From: Streptomyces sp. Ru73 | GTDB taxonomy: Bacteria; Actinomycetota; Actinomycetes; Streptomycetales; Streptomycetaceae | Length of the DNA stretch: 60,887 nt | NCBI RefSeq assembly: GCF_002920575.1 | Contig: NZ_PQSQ01000043.1 | Location: 1-60,887, forward strand | Reading direction: 5' to 3' | Part shown: positions 49,242 to 57,131 of the stretch, in pieces | Layout of the letters: each line of letters begins with the position of its first letter | Numbering within the stretch: position 1 is the stretch's first letter | Notes under the pieces: generated by a model | Seen by the model: the letters and a program-made list of their open reading frames with translations, nothing else | Told to the model about the DNA's origin: nothing | Databases searched by the model: none | Program-made: the position numbers and the translations under genes

Positions 49242-49263
49242 TGTTCACTCAGGGCTGTAAACA
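49242..49263 (-). promoter_or_regulatory. inverted repeat upstream of clgR
   Basis: TGTTCAC (49242-49248), 8 bp, GTAAACA (49257-49263); 6 of 7 positions symmetrical. It abuts the cinA stop and is about 88 bp before the clgR ATG. Candidate operator. Confidence 0.4.
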
Positions 49264-49875
49264 TCAGATACCCCCGTGATGTTCCGTATCCTTTGCCCGC
49301 GCATTTCCTGTCAGTTCGCTCAGCAGCAGATCCACTGCTGCGGTGACGCTGTCCCGACGGATCCGGTCGCGATCGCCGTGCAGCGCCAGTCGGCGCACTT
49401 TTCCCTCACCGCCGGGCCCTGTGACCGCGACGTAGACCGTGCCGACCGGCTGCCCGTCCTGGGGGTCGGGGCCGGCGACCCCTGTTGTGGCAATACCCCA
49501 GTCAGCGGCGAGCACGCGTCGCACGCCCTGTGCCATTTGCCGGGCGACGTCGGCGTCCACCGCTCCCCGAGTGGCCAGAAGTGCGCCGTCCACACCCAGT
49601 ACGAGGTTCTTCAGTTCCGTCGCGTACGCCGTGACCGAGCCACGGAAGCACCGGGAGGCACCCGGAACCGCGGTCAGCGCACCCGCGACCAGCCCGCCGG
49701 TCAGCGATTCGGCCACCGCGAGGGTCTGACCGCGCTCGGCCAGGGCCGCCAGCGCCCGCGCAGCGCTCTCCGGGCCGCCGGAGGTGCCGGAAGACCCGGG
49801 AACGCCCGCGAGGGCCTCAGTGCCCGTCCCAGCACCCTCCTGGGGCTCGTACGCCGCCTCCGTACCGCCGTTCAC
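49264..49875 (-). CDS. cinA: CinA-family protein (C-terminal amidohydrolase domain only)
   Basis: 203 residues from the GTG at 49875, overlapping the pgsA stop (GTGA). The CinA C-domain starts near residue 40: RGQTLAVAESLTGGLVAGAL, TAVPGASRCFRGSVTAYATE and GIATTGVAGPDPQDGQPVG. This domain hydrolyses nicotinamide mononucleotide to nicotinate mononucleotide in other bacteria. The N-terminal MoaB-like domain of full CinA is absent, as is usual in actinobacteria. The first ~40 residues are low complexity. Last gene of the rimO-pgsA-cinA overlapped set; clgR follows. Confidence 0.9.
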   Translation of the reverse strand: MNGGTEAAYEPQEGAGTGTEALAGVPGSSGTSGGPESAARALAALAERGQTLAVAESLTGGLVAGALTAVPGASRCFRGSVTAYATELKNLVLGVDGALLATRGAVDADVARQMAQGVRRVLAADWGIATTGVAGPDPQDGQPVGTVYVAVTGPGGEGKVRRLALHGDRDRIRRDSVTAAVDLLLSELTGNARAKDTEHHGGI

Positions 49876-50564
49876 CGTGCCGGCCCCTCCCCGGAAACCG
49901 TCCCGGCGGACCGCTCGCGGAGCGCCTCGCGCGACTTGGCCAGCCCGGCCCGGCGCAGCACCACGGCCTGCTTCACGTAGTCCAGTCCCGTGAGGACGGT
50001 CAGCGCCACGGCCACCGCCATCACCCACCAGCGCAGGGTGGCCAGCGGGCCGGTCAGCACGAGGACGTACATGCCGACGCCGACCCCCTGGGCCAGCGTC
50101 TTCAGCTTGCCGCCGCGGCTGGCCGGGATGACGCCGTGCCGGATCACCCAGAAGCGCATCACCGTGATGCCGAGCTCCCGGAAGAGGATCACCGCGGTGA
50201 CCCACCAGGGCAGGTCGCCGAGGACCGACAGGCAGATCAGCGCGGCACCCATGATCGCCTTGTCCGCGATCGGGTCGGCGATCTTCCCGAAGTCCGTGAC
50301 CAGGTCGTACGCGCGCGCCAGGTGCCCGTCGAAGAGATCGGTGATCATGGCGACGGCGAACGCGGCCCAGGCGAAGGAGCGCCAGGCGGGGTCGTAGCCG
50401 CCGTCGTGCATCATCAGCAGCACGAAGGCCGGGACGAGGACCAGCCGCAGCATCGTGAGGATGTTGGCGATGTTCCACAGCCCGGCCTGCCGCCGGACGG
50501 TCTTCGGCCGGCCGGCTCCGCCAGCAGCGGAAGCGCCGGCGGCGGAAGCCGGGACTCCGGTCAT
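49872..50564 (-). CDS. pgsA: CDP-diacylglycerol--glycerol-3-phosphate 3-phosphatidyltransferase
   Basis: 230 residues from the ATG at 50564 (MTGVPASAAG), overlapping the rimO stop (ATGA), with GAGGAGG upstream. It carries the CDP-alcohol phosphotransferase motif as DGHLARAYDLVTDFGKIADP then IADK, i.e. DG-x2-AR-x8-G-x3-D-x3-D. Multiple TM helices (ILTMLRLVLVPAFVLLMM; WVTAVILFRELGITVMRFW; MAVAVALTVLTGLDYV). It makes phosphatidylglycerophosphate at the membrane. Placement between rimO and cinA is conserved in actinobacteria. Confidence 0.93.
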   Translation of the reverse strand: MTGVPASAAGASAAGGAGRPKTVRRQAGLWNIANILTMLRLVLVPAFVLLMMHDGGYDPAWRSFAWAAFAVAMITDLFDGHLARAYDLVTDFGKIADPIADKAIMGAALICLSVLGDLPWWVTAVILFRELGITVMRFWVIRHGVIPASRGGKLKTLAQGVGVGMYVLVLTGPLATLRWWVMAVAVALTVLTGLDYVKQAVVLRRAGLAKSREALRERSAGTVSGEGPAR

Positions 50565-52057
50565 CTGGCCGCCTCCTCGGGACACCCGGCGCCGTGCTCG
50601 GCGCCGAGCGGCAGTGGCTCCGCCACGAGGTCCACGCCCTCGGTGGCCACCACCTTTGCTTCGACCATACGACCCGGCGCCAGGTCCGTGCCGCTCGTGA
50701 GCAGGGTGACGCCGTCGGTCTCGGGCGCCTGGTGCGCCGCGCGGCCGACCACGCCGTCCTCGTCGTCGACCCGGTCGACCAGCACGGTCACGGTCTCGCC
50801 CAGCCGCTCCTCGGCACGCTGCGCGGTCAGCTCCTCGGCCAGCCGGGACAGGTGCGCCAGGCGCTCTGCCACCAGGTCGGGGTCGAGCTTGTTCTCGTAA
50901 CCGGCCGCCTCGGTGCCGTCCTCGTCGGAGTAGCCGAAGACGCCGATGGCGTCGAGTCTCGCCTCGCTGATGAAGCGTTCCAGCTCGGCGAAGTCCTCCT
51001 CGGTCTCGCCGGGGAAGCCGACGATGAAGTTGGAGCGGGCACCGGCCTGCGGCGCCTTCGTACGGATCTGCGCCAGCAGGTCCAGGAAGCGGTCGGTGTC
51101 CCCGAAGCGGCGCATGGCGCGCAGCACACCGGGGGCCGAGTGCTGGAAGGACAGGTCGAAGTACGGCGCGACCTTCTCCGTGCCGGTCAGCACGTCGATC
51201 AGGCCGGGGCGCAGCTCGGCCGGCTGGAGGTAGCTGACCCGGACGCGCTCGATGCCGTCCACCGCGGCCAGCTCCGGCAGCAGCGTCTCCAGCAGGCGGA
51301 TGTCACCGAGGTCCTTGCCATAAGAGGTGTTGTTCTCGGAGACCAGCATGATCTCCTTCACGCCCTGCTCGGCCAGCCAGCGGGTCTCCCCCAGCACGTC
51401 CGAGGGACGGCGGGAGACGAAGGAGCCGCGGAAGGACGGGATGGCGCAGAAGGAGCAGCGGCGGTCGCAGCCCGAGGCGAGCTTCACCGAGGCCACCGGG
51501 CTGCTGCCCAGGCGGCGGCGGAGCGGGGCGCGCGGTCCGGAGGCGGGCGCGACGCCCTCGGGCAGGTCCTCGGGGGCCGAGGCCAGCGCGTCACCGTGGC
51601 CGGGCAGCGCGACGTCGGCGCCCTGCCGCTCGGCCGGGCTGATCGGCAGCAGCTTGCGCCGGTCACGGGGGGCGTGGGCCTCGACGTTGCCGCCGCTCAG
51701 GATGGTCTGGAGGCGGCCTGAGATGTCGGTGTAGTCGTCGAAGCCGAGCACGCCGTCGGCCTCGGGGAGCGCCTCGGCCAGCTCCTTGCCGTAGCGCTCG
51801 GCCATGCAGCCCACGGCGACGACGGCCTGGGTGCGGCCGTGGTCCTTCAGATCGTTGGCTTCCAGCAGGGCATCGACGGAGTCCTTCTTGGCGGCCTCGA
51901 CGAAACCACAGGTGTTGACGACGGCGACATCGGCATCGGCGGCTTCCTCGACGAGCTCCCAGCCGTCCGCTGCCAGGCGGCCTGCGAGCTCCTCCGAGTC
52001 CACCTCGTTACGGGCGCAGCCAAGGGTGACAAGGGCGACGGTACGGCGTTCGGGCAT
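50561..52057 (-). CDS. rimO: ribosomal protein uS12 methylthiotransferase RimO
   Basis: 498 residues from the ATG at 52057 (MPERRTVALVTLGCARNEVD). Radical SAM methylthiotransferase: N-terminal cysteines in TLGCARN, NTCGFVE and VGCMAER; radical SAM CDRRCSFC near residue 200; C-terminal TRAM domain (about 425-490). GCARNEVDSEE and the NTCGFVEAAKKDS motif distinguish RimO from MiaB. It methylthiolates an aspartate of S12. A Pro/Ala-rich insert (about 145-190) separates the first two domains, longer than in E. coli. Confidence 0.95.
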   Translation of the reverse strand: MPERRTVALVTLGCARNEVDSEELAGRLAADGWELVEEAADADVAVVNTCGFVEAAKKDSVDALLEANDLKDHGRTQAVVAVGCMAERYGKELAEALPEADGVLGFDDYTDISGRLQTILSGGNVEAHAPRDRRKLLPISPAERQGADVALPGHGDALASAPEDLPEGVAPASGPRAPLRRRLGSSPVASVKLASGCDRRCSFCAIPSFRGSFVSRRPSDVLGETRWLAEQGVKEIMLVSENNTSYGKDLGDIRLLETLLPELAAVDGIERVRVSYLQPAELRPGLIDVLTGTEKVAPYFDLSFQHSAPGVLRAMRRFGDTDRFLDLLAQIRTKAPQAGARSNFIVGFPGETEEDFAELERFISEARLDAIGVFGYSDEDGTEAAGYENKLDPDLVAERLAHLSRLAEELTAQRAEERLGETVTVLVDRVDDEDGVVGRAAHQAPETDGVTLLTSGTDLAPGRMVEAKVVATEGVDLVAEPLPLGAEHGAGCPEEAAR

Positions 52058-52134
52058 GGGGCTCAGCCTACTTCGTCCCGGACGTCCCCATGGCTGGCAG
52101 GGTTCCCGCACGGCCCCGCGCCCCGTATACGCGG

Positions 52135-52168
52135 CCGCCCGCCGCCTCCCGGAAGAGGCGGCGGGCGG
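52135..52168 (-). terminator. terminator downstream of the rodZ-like gene
   Basis: 14-bp perfect stem (52135-52148 with 52155-52168), 6-nt loop, in the 137-bp gap after the rodZ-like stop and before rimO. Confidence 0.8.
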
Positions 52169-52194
52169 TTCCCCGGCAGGCGGCAGGCGCGCGG

Positions 52195-52998
52195 TCAGCC
52201 CTCCTGAGGATCACCCGGGGTGTAGCTCAGGCGCTCCACGGAGCCCTTGTCGCCGATCTCCTTGACCTCCTTGCCGTTGACGTACAGCTGTACGGCTCCG
52301 GCGTTGCCGACGACGAGATCGATCCGCTTCTTGTCGGTGATGGTCTTGGACTGGCCCTTGCGGAGCAGGCCGTCCTCCAGGAGCTTGCCGTTGGCGTTCT
52401 TGGCGGAGACCCAGCTCTGCCCGTCCCGTGCGGTGATCTTGATGGTCACCTTGTCCTTCGGCAGCCCGGCGATGGCGCTGTCGGAGGGGTCGGGCTTGGG
52501 CTCGGCGGGCTTGGTCTTGGTCGGGGACGGCTTCACCGTGGGACTCTCGCCGACGTTGCCGTCGGCGACGGAGGCTTCCTGGCCCCTGCCACCGTCGCTG
52601 AACAGCGTGAATCCGACGAAACCGACCACGGCGACGATGGCGGCGACCATCGCGGCCGTCCAGTTCGGACGGCGGCGCTCGGGGCGGATGCGCTCCGCCT
52701 CGAAGAGCGGCGCCGCCGGCGTGGGCGCGGGCCGGCCGCCGTGCTCGGCGTCGTACTGGGCGATCAGGGGGGCCGGATCCAGCCCCACCGCACGTGCGAG
52801 TGTTCGAATATGGCCACGGGCGTACACGTCCCCGCCGCAACGCGAGAAGTCTTCCTGCTCGATCGCGTGCACGATGGGGATGCGCACCCGCGTGGTCGTA
52901 CTGATCTCGTCGACGGTCAGTCCGGCGTCGACGCGGGCCTGCTGGAGGATGCGACCGACGGAAGGCCGGTCGTCTTCAGGGGAGTTGCCGATGGACAC
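52195..52998 (-). CDS. RodZ-like HTH membrane protein (DUF4115 domain)
   Basis: 267 residues from the GTG at 52998 (VSIGNSPEDDRPSVG). N-terminal HTH_25 domain (GRILQQARVDAGLTVDEIST; GGDVYARGHIRTLARAVGLD), a single TM (AAMVAAIVAVVGFVGFTLF, about residues 118-136), a Lys/Pro linker (SPTKTKPAEPKPDPSD), and a C-terminal extracytoplasmic domain (KVTIKITARDGQSWV; VGNAGAVQLYVNGKEV). In rods RodZ links MreB to the wall machinery; Streptomyces MreB acts in spores, so a sporulation or division role next to ftsK is plausible. A TAGACT -10-like hexamer lies at 53039-53044. Confidence 0.85.
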   Translation of the reverse strand: MSIGNSPEDDRPSVGRILQQARVDAGLTVDEISTTTRVRIPIVHAIEQEDFSRCGGDVYARGHIRTLARAVGLDPAPLIAQYDAEHGGRPAPTPAAPLFEAERIRPERRRPNWTAAMVAAIVAVVGFVGFTLFSDGGRGQEASVADGNVGESPTVKPSPTKTKPAEPKPDPSDSAIAGLPKDKVTIKITARDGQSWVSAKNANGKLLEDGLLRKGQSKTITDKKRIDLVVGNAGAVQLYVNGKEVKEIGDKGSVERLSYTPGDPQEG

Positions 52999-53233
52999 GG
53001 GGGCGCCTTTCGAGCGTGTAGCCACCTGCTGGATGTTCAGTCTAGGGGTGTACCGAAAGGGTCGGGCAAGCGGAGGGGCGGACTTTGTACGCCATCGGTA
53101 GCCCCCTCGGTACGCATCGAGGGACCGACGGACGCGCATCGCTCCGTCTCTTCCTTCAACTTGACGTATCGGCAGAAGAAACGGTTGCTTCCGATCTCTT
53201 TCCGGTGACGAGTCAGCTCTTTCGAGTGACTTG

Positions 53234-56002
53234 TCAGTGAGCCTCCCCCCGAATGACGGCGAGCACTCCTTCCAAATCATCCGGTTTCACCAGAACATCC
53301 CGCGCCTTGGAACCCTCGCTGGGCCCCACGATGTCCCTCGACTCCATCAGGTCCATCAGCCGCCCGGCCTTCGCGAACCCCACCCGCAGCTTGCGCTGCA
53401 GCATCGACGTGGACCCGAACTGAGTGGAAACGACCAGCTCAGCGGCCTGGCACAGCAGGTCCAGGTCGTCGCCGATGTCCTCGTCGATCTCCTTCTTCTT
53501 GCTCTGCCCCACCGTGACGTCGTCGCGGAAGACCGGAGCCATCTGCTCCTTGCAGTGCCGGACCACCGCCGCGACCTCCGCCTCCTGCACGAAGGCGCCC
53601 TGCATACGGGTCGGCTTGCTCGCCCCCATCGGCAGGAACAGGCTGTCACCCTTTCCGATGAGCTTCTCCGCACCCGGCTGGTCCAGGATGACCCGGCTGT
53701 CGGCCAGCGAGGACGTCGCGAACGCGAGCCGCGAGGGCACGTTCGCCTTGATCAGGCCCGTCACCACGTCGACCGACGGGCGCTGCGTCGCCAGCACCAG
53801 GTGGATGCCGGCGGCACGCGCCAGCTGGGTGATGCGGACGATGGAGTCCTCCACGTCCCGCGGCGCGACCATCATCAGGTCCGCCAGCTCGTCCACGATC
53901 ACCAGCAGGTACGGATACGGCGACAGCTCGCGCTCGCTGCCCTCGGGGGCCGTGGCCTTGCCGCTCCGCACGGCCTCGTTGAAGTCGTCGATGTGCCGGT
54001 ACCCGTACGCCGCGAGGTCGTCGTAGCGCAGGTCCATCTCGCGCACCACCCACTGCAGCGCCTCGGCGGCCCGCTTGGGGTTGGTGATGATCGGCGTGAT
54101 CAGGTGCGGGATGCCCTCGTACGCGGTCAGCTCGACCCGCTTGGGGTCGATCAGCACCATCCGTACGTCCTCCGGCGTGGCCCTGGCCATGATCGAGGTG
54201 ATCAGGCAGTTGATGCAGGAGGACTTGCCGGAGCCGGTGGCGCCCGCGACGAGGACGTGCGGCATCTTCGCGAGGTTCGCCGAGACGTAGCCGCCCTCGA
54301 CGTCCTTGCCGAGCCCGACCACCATCGGGTGGTCGTCGCCCACCGCCTCGGCCGAGCGCAGCACGTCGCCGAGGTTGACCATCTCGCGGTCGCTGTTCGG
54401 GATCTCGATGCCGACCGCGGACTTGCCCGGGATCGGGTTGATGATCCGCACGTCCGGGCTGGCCACCGCGTACGCGATGTTCTTCGCCAGCGCGGTGATC
54501 TTCTCGACCTTCACGCCGGGGCCGAGCTCGACCTCGTACCGGGTGACCGTCGGGCCGCGGGTGAAGCCGGTGACCGCGGCGTCCACCTTGAACTCCTGGA
54601 ACACCGTCGACAGCGACTGCACCACCGCGTCGTTGGCCGCGCTGCGGGTCTTGCCCGGCCCGCCGCGCTCCAACAGGTCCAGCGAGGGCAGCGCATACGT
54701 GATGTCCCCTGCGAGCTGGAGCTGCTCGGCGCGCGGCGGCAGGTCGTCGACGGGCTCCGGGGCCTTCTTGGTGAAGTCCGGGACGCTCGGCGAGGAGGGC
54801 TCACCGGCCGGTTCCGGCCCGGCGTCGCGCGCGGGCGGCACGGAGCCCCGCAGGCTCTTCGTCGCGCCGCTGTCGTCCTGCTCGCCCCGGTCGGGCTTGA
54901 TGCCGCTGCTGAGATCGGCCACCAGCGGCGAGGGCTGGATGCCGTGCAGGACGGCGCCGTCCAGGTTCGCCGCGTACCCGGCGGCCACGTCCACCGCGTC
55001 CTGGGAGCGGGCGTGCTCCGGCTCCGCGGCCGGCTCCGGCGCGGTCCGGCGCTTGCGGCGCTTGGCGAGCGCCGCCTCCTCCGCGGCCTCGGGAGAGGCC
55101 TCCAGGTCCGCTGCGCGGGCCCGGCGAGGCTTGCGGGCCGGCTGCTCCAGCGGCTCGTCGGCGAAGGCGTCGGCGTCCGGCTCGTACGTCTCCAGCAGGC
55201 CCAGCCGGACGCCGAGGGCCTTGAAGCGCCGCGGAATGGCCGTGACCGGGGTCGCCGTGACCACCAGCAGGCCGAAGATGGTCAGCAGCACCAGCAGGGC
55301 CACCGACAGGGTCTGGCCGACCATGAAGAGCAGCGGTTTGCTGGCGGCCCAGCCGAGGTAGCCGCCGGCGTCCCGCACCCCCGCGACGTCCTTCTGGTCC
55401 GGGGAGCCGCAGGCGATGGCGACCTGCCCGAGCACGCCGATGACCAGGGCCGAGAGTCCGATGACGATCCGGCCGTTGGCCTCCGGCTGCTCCGGGCGGA
55501 AGAAGACGCGGGCGGCGATGCCGCCCACCAGTATCGGGACGAGCAGGTCGAGCCGGCCGAACGCGCCGGTGACCAGCATCTCGACGATGTCGCCGACCGG
55601 GCCGTTGAGGTTGGCCCAGGTGCCCGCCGCGATCACCAGGCCGAGGCCGAGGAGGGCGAGCGCGAGGCCGTCCTTGCGGTGCGCGGGGTCGAGGTTCTTC
55701 GCGCTGCGCCCCATGCTCCGGAAGAACCAGCCGACGCCGTGCGCGAGGCCCAGCCAGAGGGCGCGCACCGCGCGGTAGACACCCCCGGTGGGTGAGGGGG
55801 CCGGCTTCTTCGCCGCCGCCTTCTTCGCCGGCGCCTTCCGGGCTGCCGCCGCCTTCTTGGGCGGTGCCTTCTTCGGCGCCGCCTTCTTGGCGGCGGGCGG
55901 CTTCGCCGCGGTCTTCTTGGCGGCGCCCCCGGGGCGCCCGGCGCGCTGCTTCGAGGGGCCCGCCGTGCTCTGGGAACCCTTGCCGGACGTACGTGAGGCC
56001 AT
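53234..56002 (-). CDS. ftsK: DNA translocase FtsK
   Basis: 922 residues from the ATG at 56002 (MASRTSGKGSQ). A Lys/Ala/Pro-rich N-terminal segment (about 25-75, with KKAAPKKAPPKK) is followed by four TM helices (about 100-260), an acidic linker (about 280-430), the motor with Walker A GATGSGKSS (about 586-594), LIDPKRVELTAYEG and LLVIVDELADLMM, and the gamma winged helix ending RGEAH. FtsK pumps DNA during division; in Streptomyces it clears chromosomes from sporulation septa. No clear Shine-Dalgarno precedes the ATG, and TAACCT (TANNNT) 9 nt upstream would allow a nearly leaderless start. Confidence 0.95.
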   Translation of the reverse strand: MASRTSGKGSQSTAGPSKQRAGRPGGAAKKTAAKPPAAKKAAPKKAPPKKAAAARKAPAKKAAAKKPAPSPTGGVYRAVRALWLGLAHGVGWFFRSMGRSAKNLDPAHRKDGLALALLGLGLVIAAGTWANLNGPVGDIVEMLVTGAFGRLDLLVPILVGGIAARVFFRPEQPEANGRIVIGLSALVIGVLGQVAIACGSPDQKDVAGVRDAGGYLGWAASKPLLFMVGQTLSVALLVLLTIFGLLVVTATPVTAIPRRFKALGVRLGLLETYEPDADAFADEPLEQPARKPRRARAADLEASPEAAEEAALAKRRKRRTAPEPAAEPEHARSQDAVDVAAGYAANLDGAVLHGIQPSPLVADLSSGIKPDRGEQDDSGATKSLRGSVPPARDAGPEPAGEPSSPSVPDFTKKAPEPVDDLPPRAEQLQLAGDITYALPSLDLLERGGPGKTRSAANDAVVQSLSTVFQEFKVDAAVTGFTRGPTVTRYEVELGPGVKVEKITALAKNIAYAVASPDVRIINPIPGKSAVGIEIPNSDREMVNLGDVLRSAEAVGDDHPMVVGLGKDVEGGYVSANLAKMPHVLVAGATGSGKSSCINCLITSIMARATPEDVRMVLIDPKRVELTAYEGIPHLITPIITNPKRAAEALQWVVREMDLRYDDLAAYGYRHIDDFNEAVRSGKATAPEGSERELSPYPYLLVIVDELADLMMVAPRDVEDSIVRITQLARAAGIHLVLATQRPSVDVVTGLIKANVPSRLAFATSSLADSRVILDQPGAEKLIGKGDSLFLPMGASKPTRMQGAFVQEAEVAAVVRHCKEQMAPVFRDDVTVGQSKKKEIDEDIGDDLDLLCQAAELVVSTQFGSTSMLQRKLRVGFAKAGRLMDLMESRDIVGPSEGSKARDVLVKPDDLEGVLAVIRGEAH

Positions 56003-56020
56003 GGTGACGAGGTTACAGGC

Positions 56021-56036
56021 GTCACCCCGGGGTGAC
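56021..56036 (-). promoter_or_regulatory. perfect palindrome in the ftsK promoter region
   Basis: GTCACCCCGGGGTGAC is an uninterrupted 16-bp palindrome 19-34 bp before the ftsK ATG, just upstream of the TAACCT -10-like hexamer (between the expected -35 and -10). Well placed for a repressor. Confidence 0.5.
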
Positions 56037-56157
56037 ACGGGTGCTCGGGCCTTCACCCGTTCGTGTCGTAACCAACGCGCCATATGGGCGGTTGGCCCGG
56101 CCCCCGGCCCAACGAGCGGCGCAGCGCGGGGAACTGCCACCGGGTCAGCCGGGGCCC

Positions 56158-56174
56158 GGCGCGGCGTCCGCGCC
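56158..56174 (-). terminator. short hairpin downstream of osaB
   Basis: GGCGCGG (56158-56164), loop CGT, CCGCGCC (56168-56174), about 20 bp after the osaB stop. Modest terminator candidate. Confidence 0.4.
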
Positions 56175-56194
56175 GTGCGGCCGGTGCGGCGCCG

Positions 56195-56878
56195 TCAGTT
56201 CTGCGACGGCACGGACGGCGTGTCGCTGTTGCCCGCGCCCGGCTCCAGCGCGTCCAGCGCGCGGCGCAGCCCGGTCAGCTTCCGCTCCAGGTGTGCGGCC
56301 GTCGCCACGGCGGCCGCGTCCGCCGACTCGTCCAGCTGCTTGGACAGCGCCTCGGCCTGCTCCTCGACCGCCGCCAGCCGCGCGGAGAGCTCCGCGAGCA
56401 GCCCCGCGGCCTCCTTGGCGTCCTCGCCGCCGGCCGGCTGGCCGCCCTCGAGCTGGAGCCGCAGCAGCGACGCCTGCTCGCGCAGCTTGCAGTTCTTCAT
56501 GTACAGCTCGACGAAGACCGAGACCTTGGCGCGCAGCACCCACGGGTCGAACGGCTTCGAGATGTAGTCGACCGCGCCGGCCGCGTATCCGCGGAAGGTG
56601 TGGTGCGGGCCGTGGTTGATCGCCGTGAGGAAGATGATCGGGATGTCCCGGGTCCGCTCGCGGCGCTTGATGTGCGCCGCCGTCTCGAACCCGTCCATTC
56701 CCGGCATCTGCACGTCGAGCAGAATCACCGCGAAATCGTCGGTGAGCAGCGCCTTGAGCGCTTCCTCCCCGGACGATGCCCGCACCAGCGTCTGATCGAG
56801 CGCGGAGAGGATCGCCTCCAGCGCCAGCAGATTCTCCGGCCGGTCATCGACCAGGAGGATCTTGGCCTTCTGCACCAT
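56195..56878 (-). CDS. osaB: response regulator with C-terminal coiled coil (OsaB-like)
   Basis: 227 residues from the ATG at 56878, preceded by GAGGAGG; a 28-codon in-frame extension to an ATG at 56962 is open. The receiver domain is MVQKAKILLVDDRPENLLAL, phosphoacceptor Asp55 in VILLDVQMPGMDGFE, and Lys in YISKPFDPW. No DNA-binding domain follows; instead residues about 135-215 form a coiled coil (LRLQLEGGQ, LLAELSARLAAVEEQAEALS). OsaB is the partner of OsaA in osmoadaptation of S. coelicolor. The osaA gene ends 254 bp upstream on the same strand. Confidence 0.88.
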   Translation of the reverse strand: MVQKAKILLVDDRPENLLALEAILSALDQTLVRASSGEEALKALLTDDFAVILLDVQMPGMDGFETAAHIKRRERTRDIPIIFLTAINHGPHHTFRGYAAGAVDYISKPFDPWVLRAKVSVFVELYMKNCKLREQASLLRLQLEGGQPAGGEDAKEAAGLLAELSARLAAVEEQAEALSKQLDESADAAAVATAAHLERKLTGLRRALDALEPGAGNSDTPSVPSQN

Positions 56879-57131
56879 GGCCCGTCCTCCTCGCCCCGGC
56901 ACTCCACCGGACGCCGCCCCAGGGGACGGCTCCGTCATGCCGCCCGTACTTGTGCCGGTCATGGTAGCCGCACCCCGCCTGTCGCCACACCCTGTCACTG
57001 CTATGTCACCGTGCACGTAGCAGGAACGCAGCAGGAGACCAGAAGGTTCCCCGAATACCGTGCTCCCACACGTGCGCGACCACACTGAGTCAGCATATGG
57101 GCGGAGGTCCGGTCTCTCCGTACGCGTCCCG

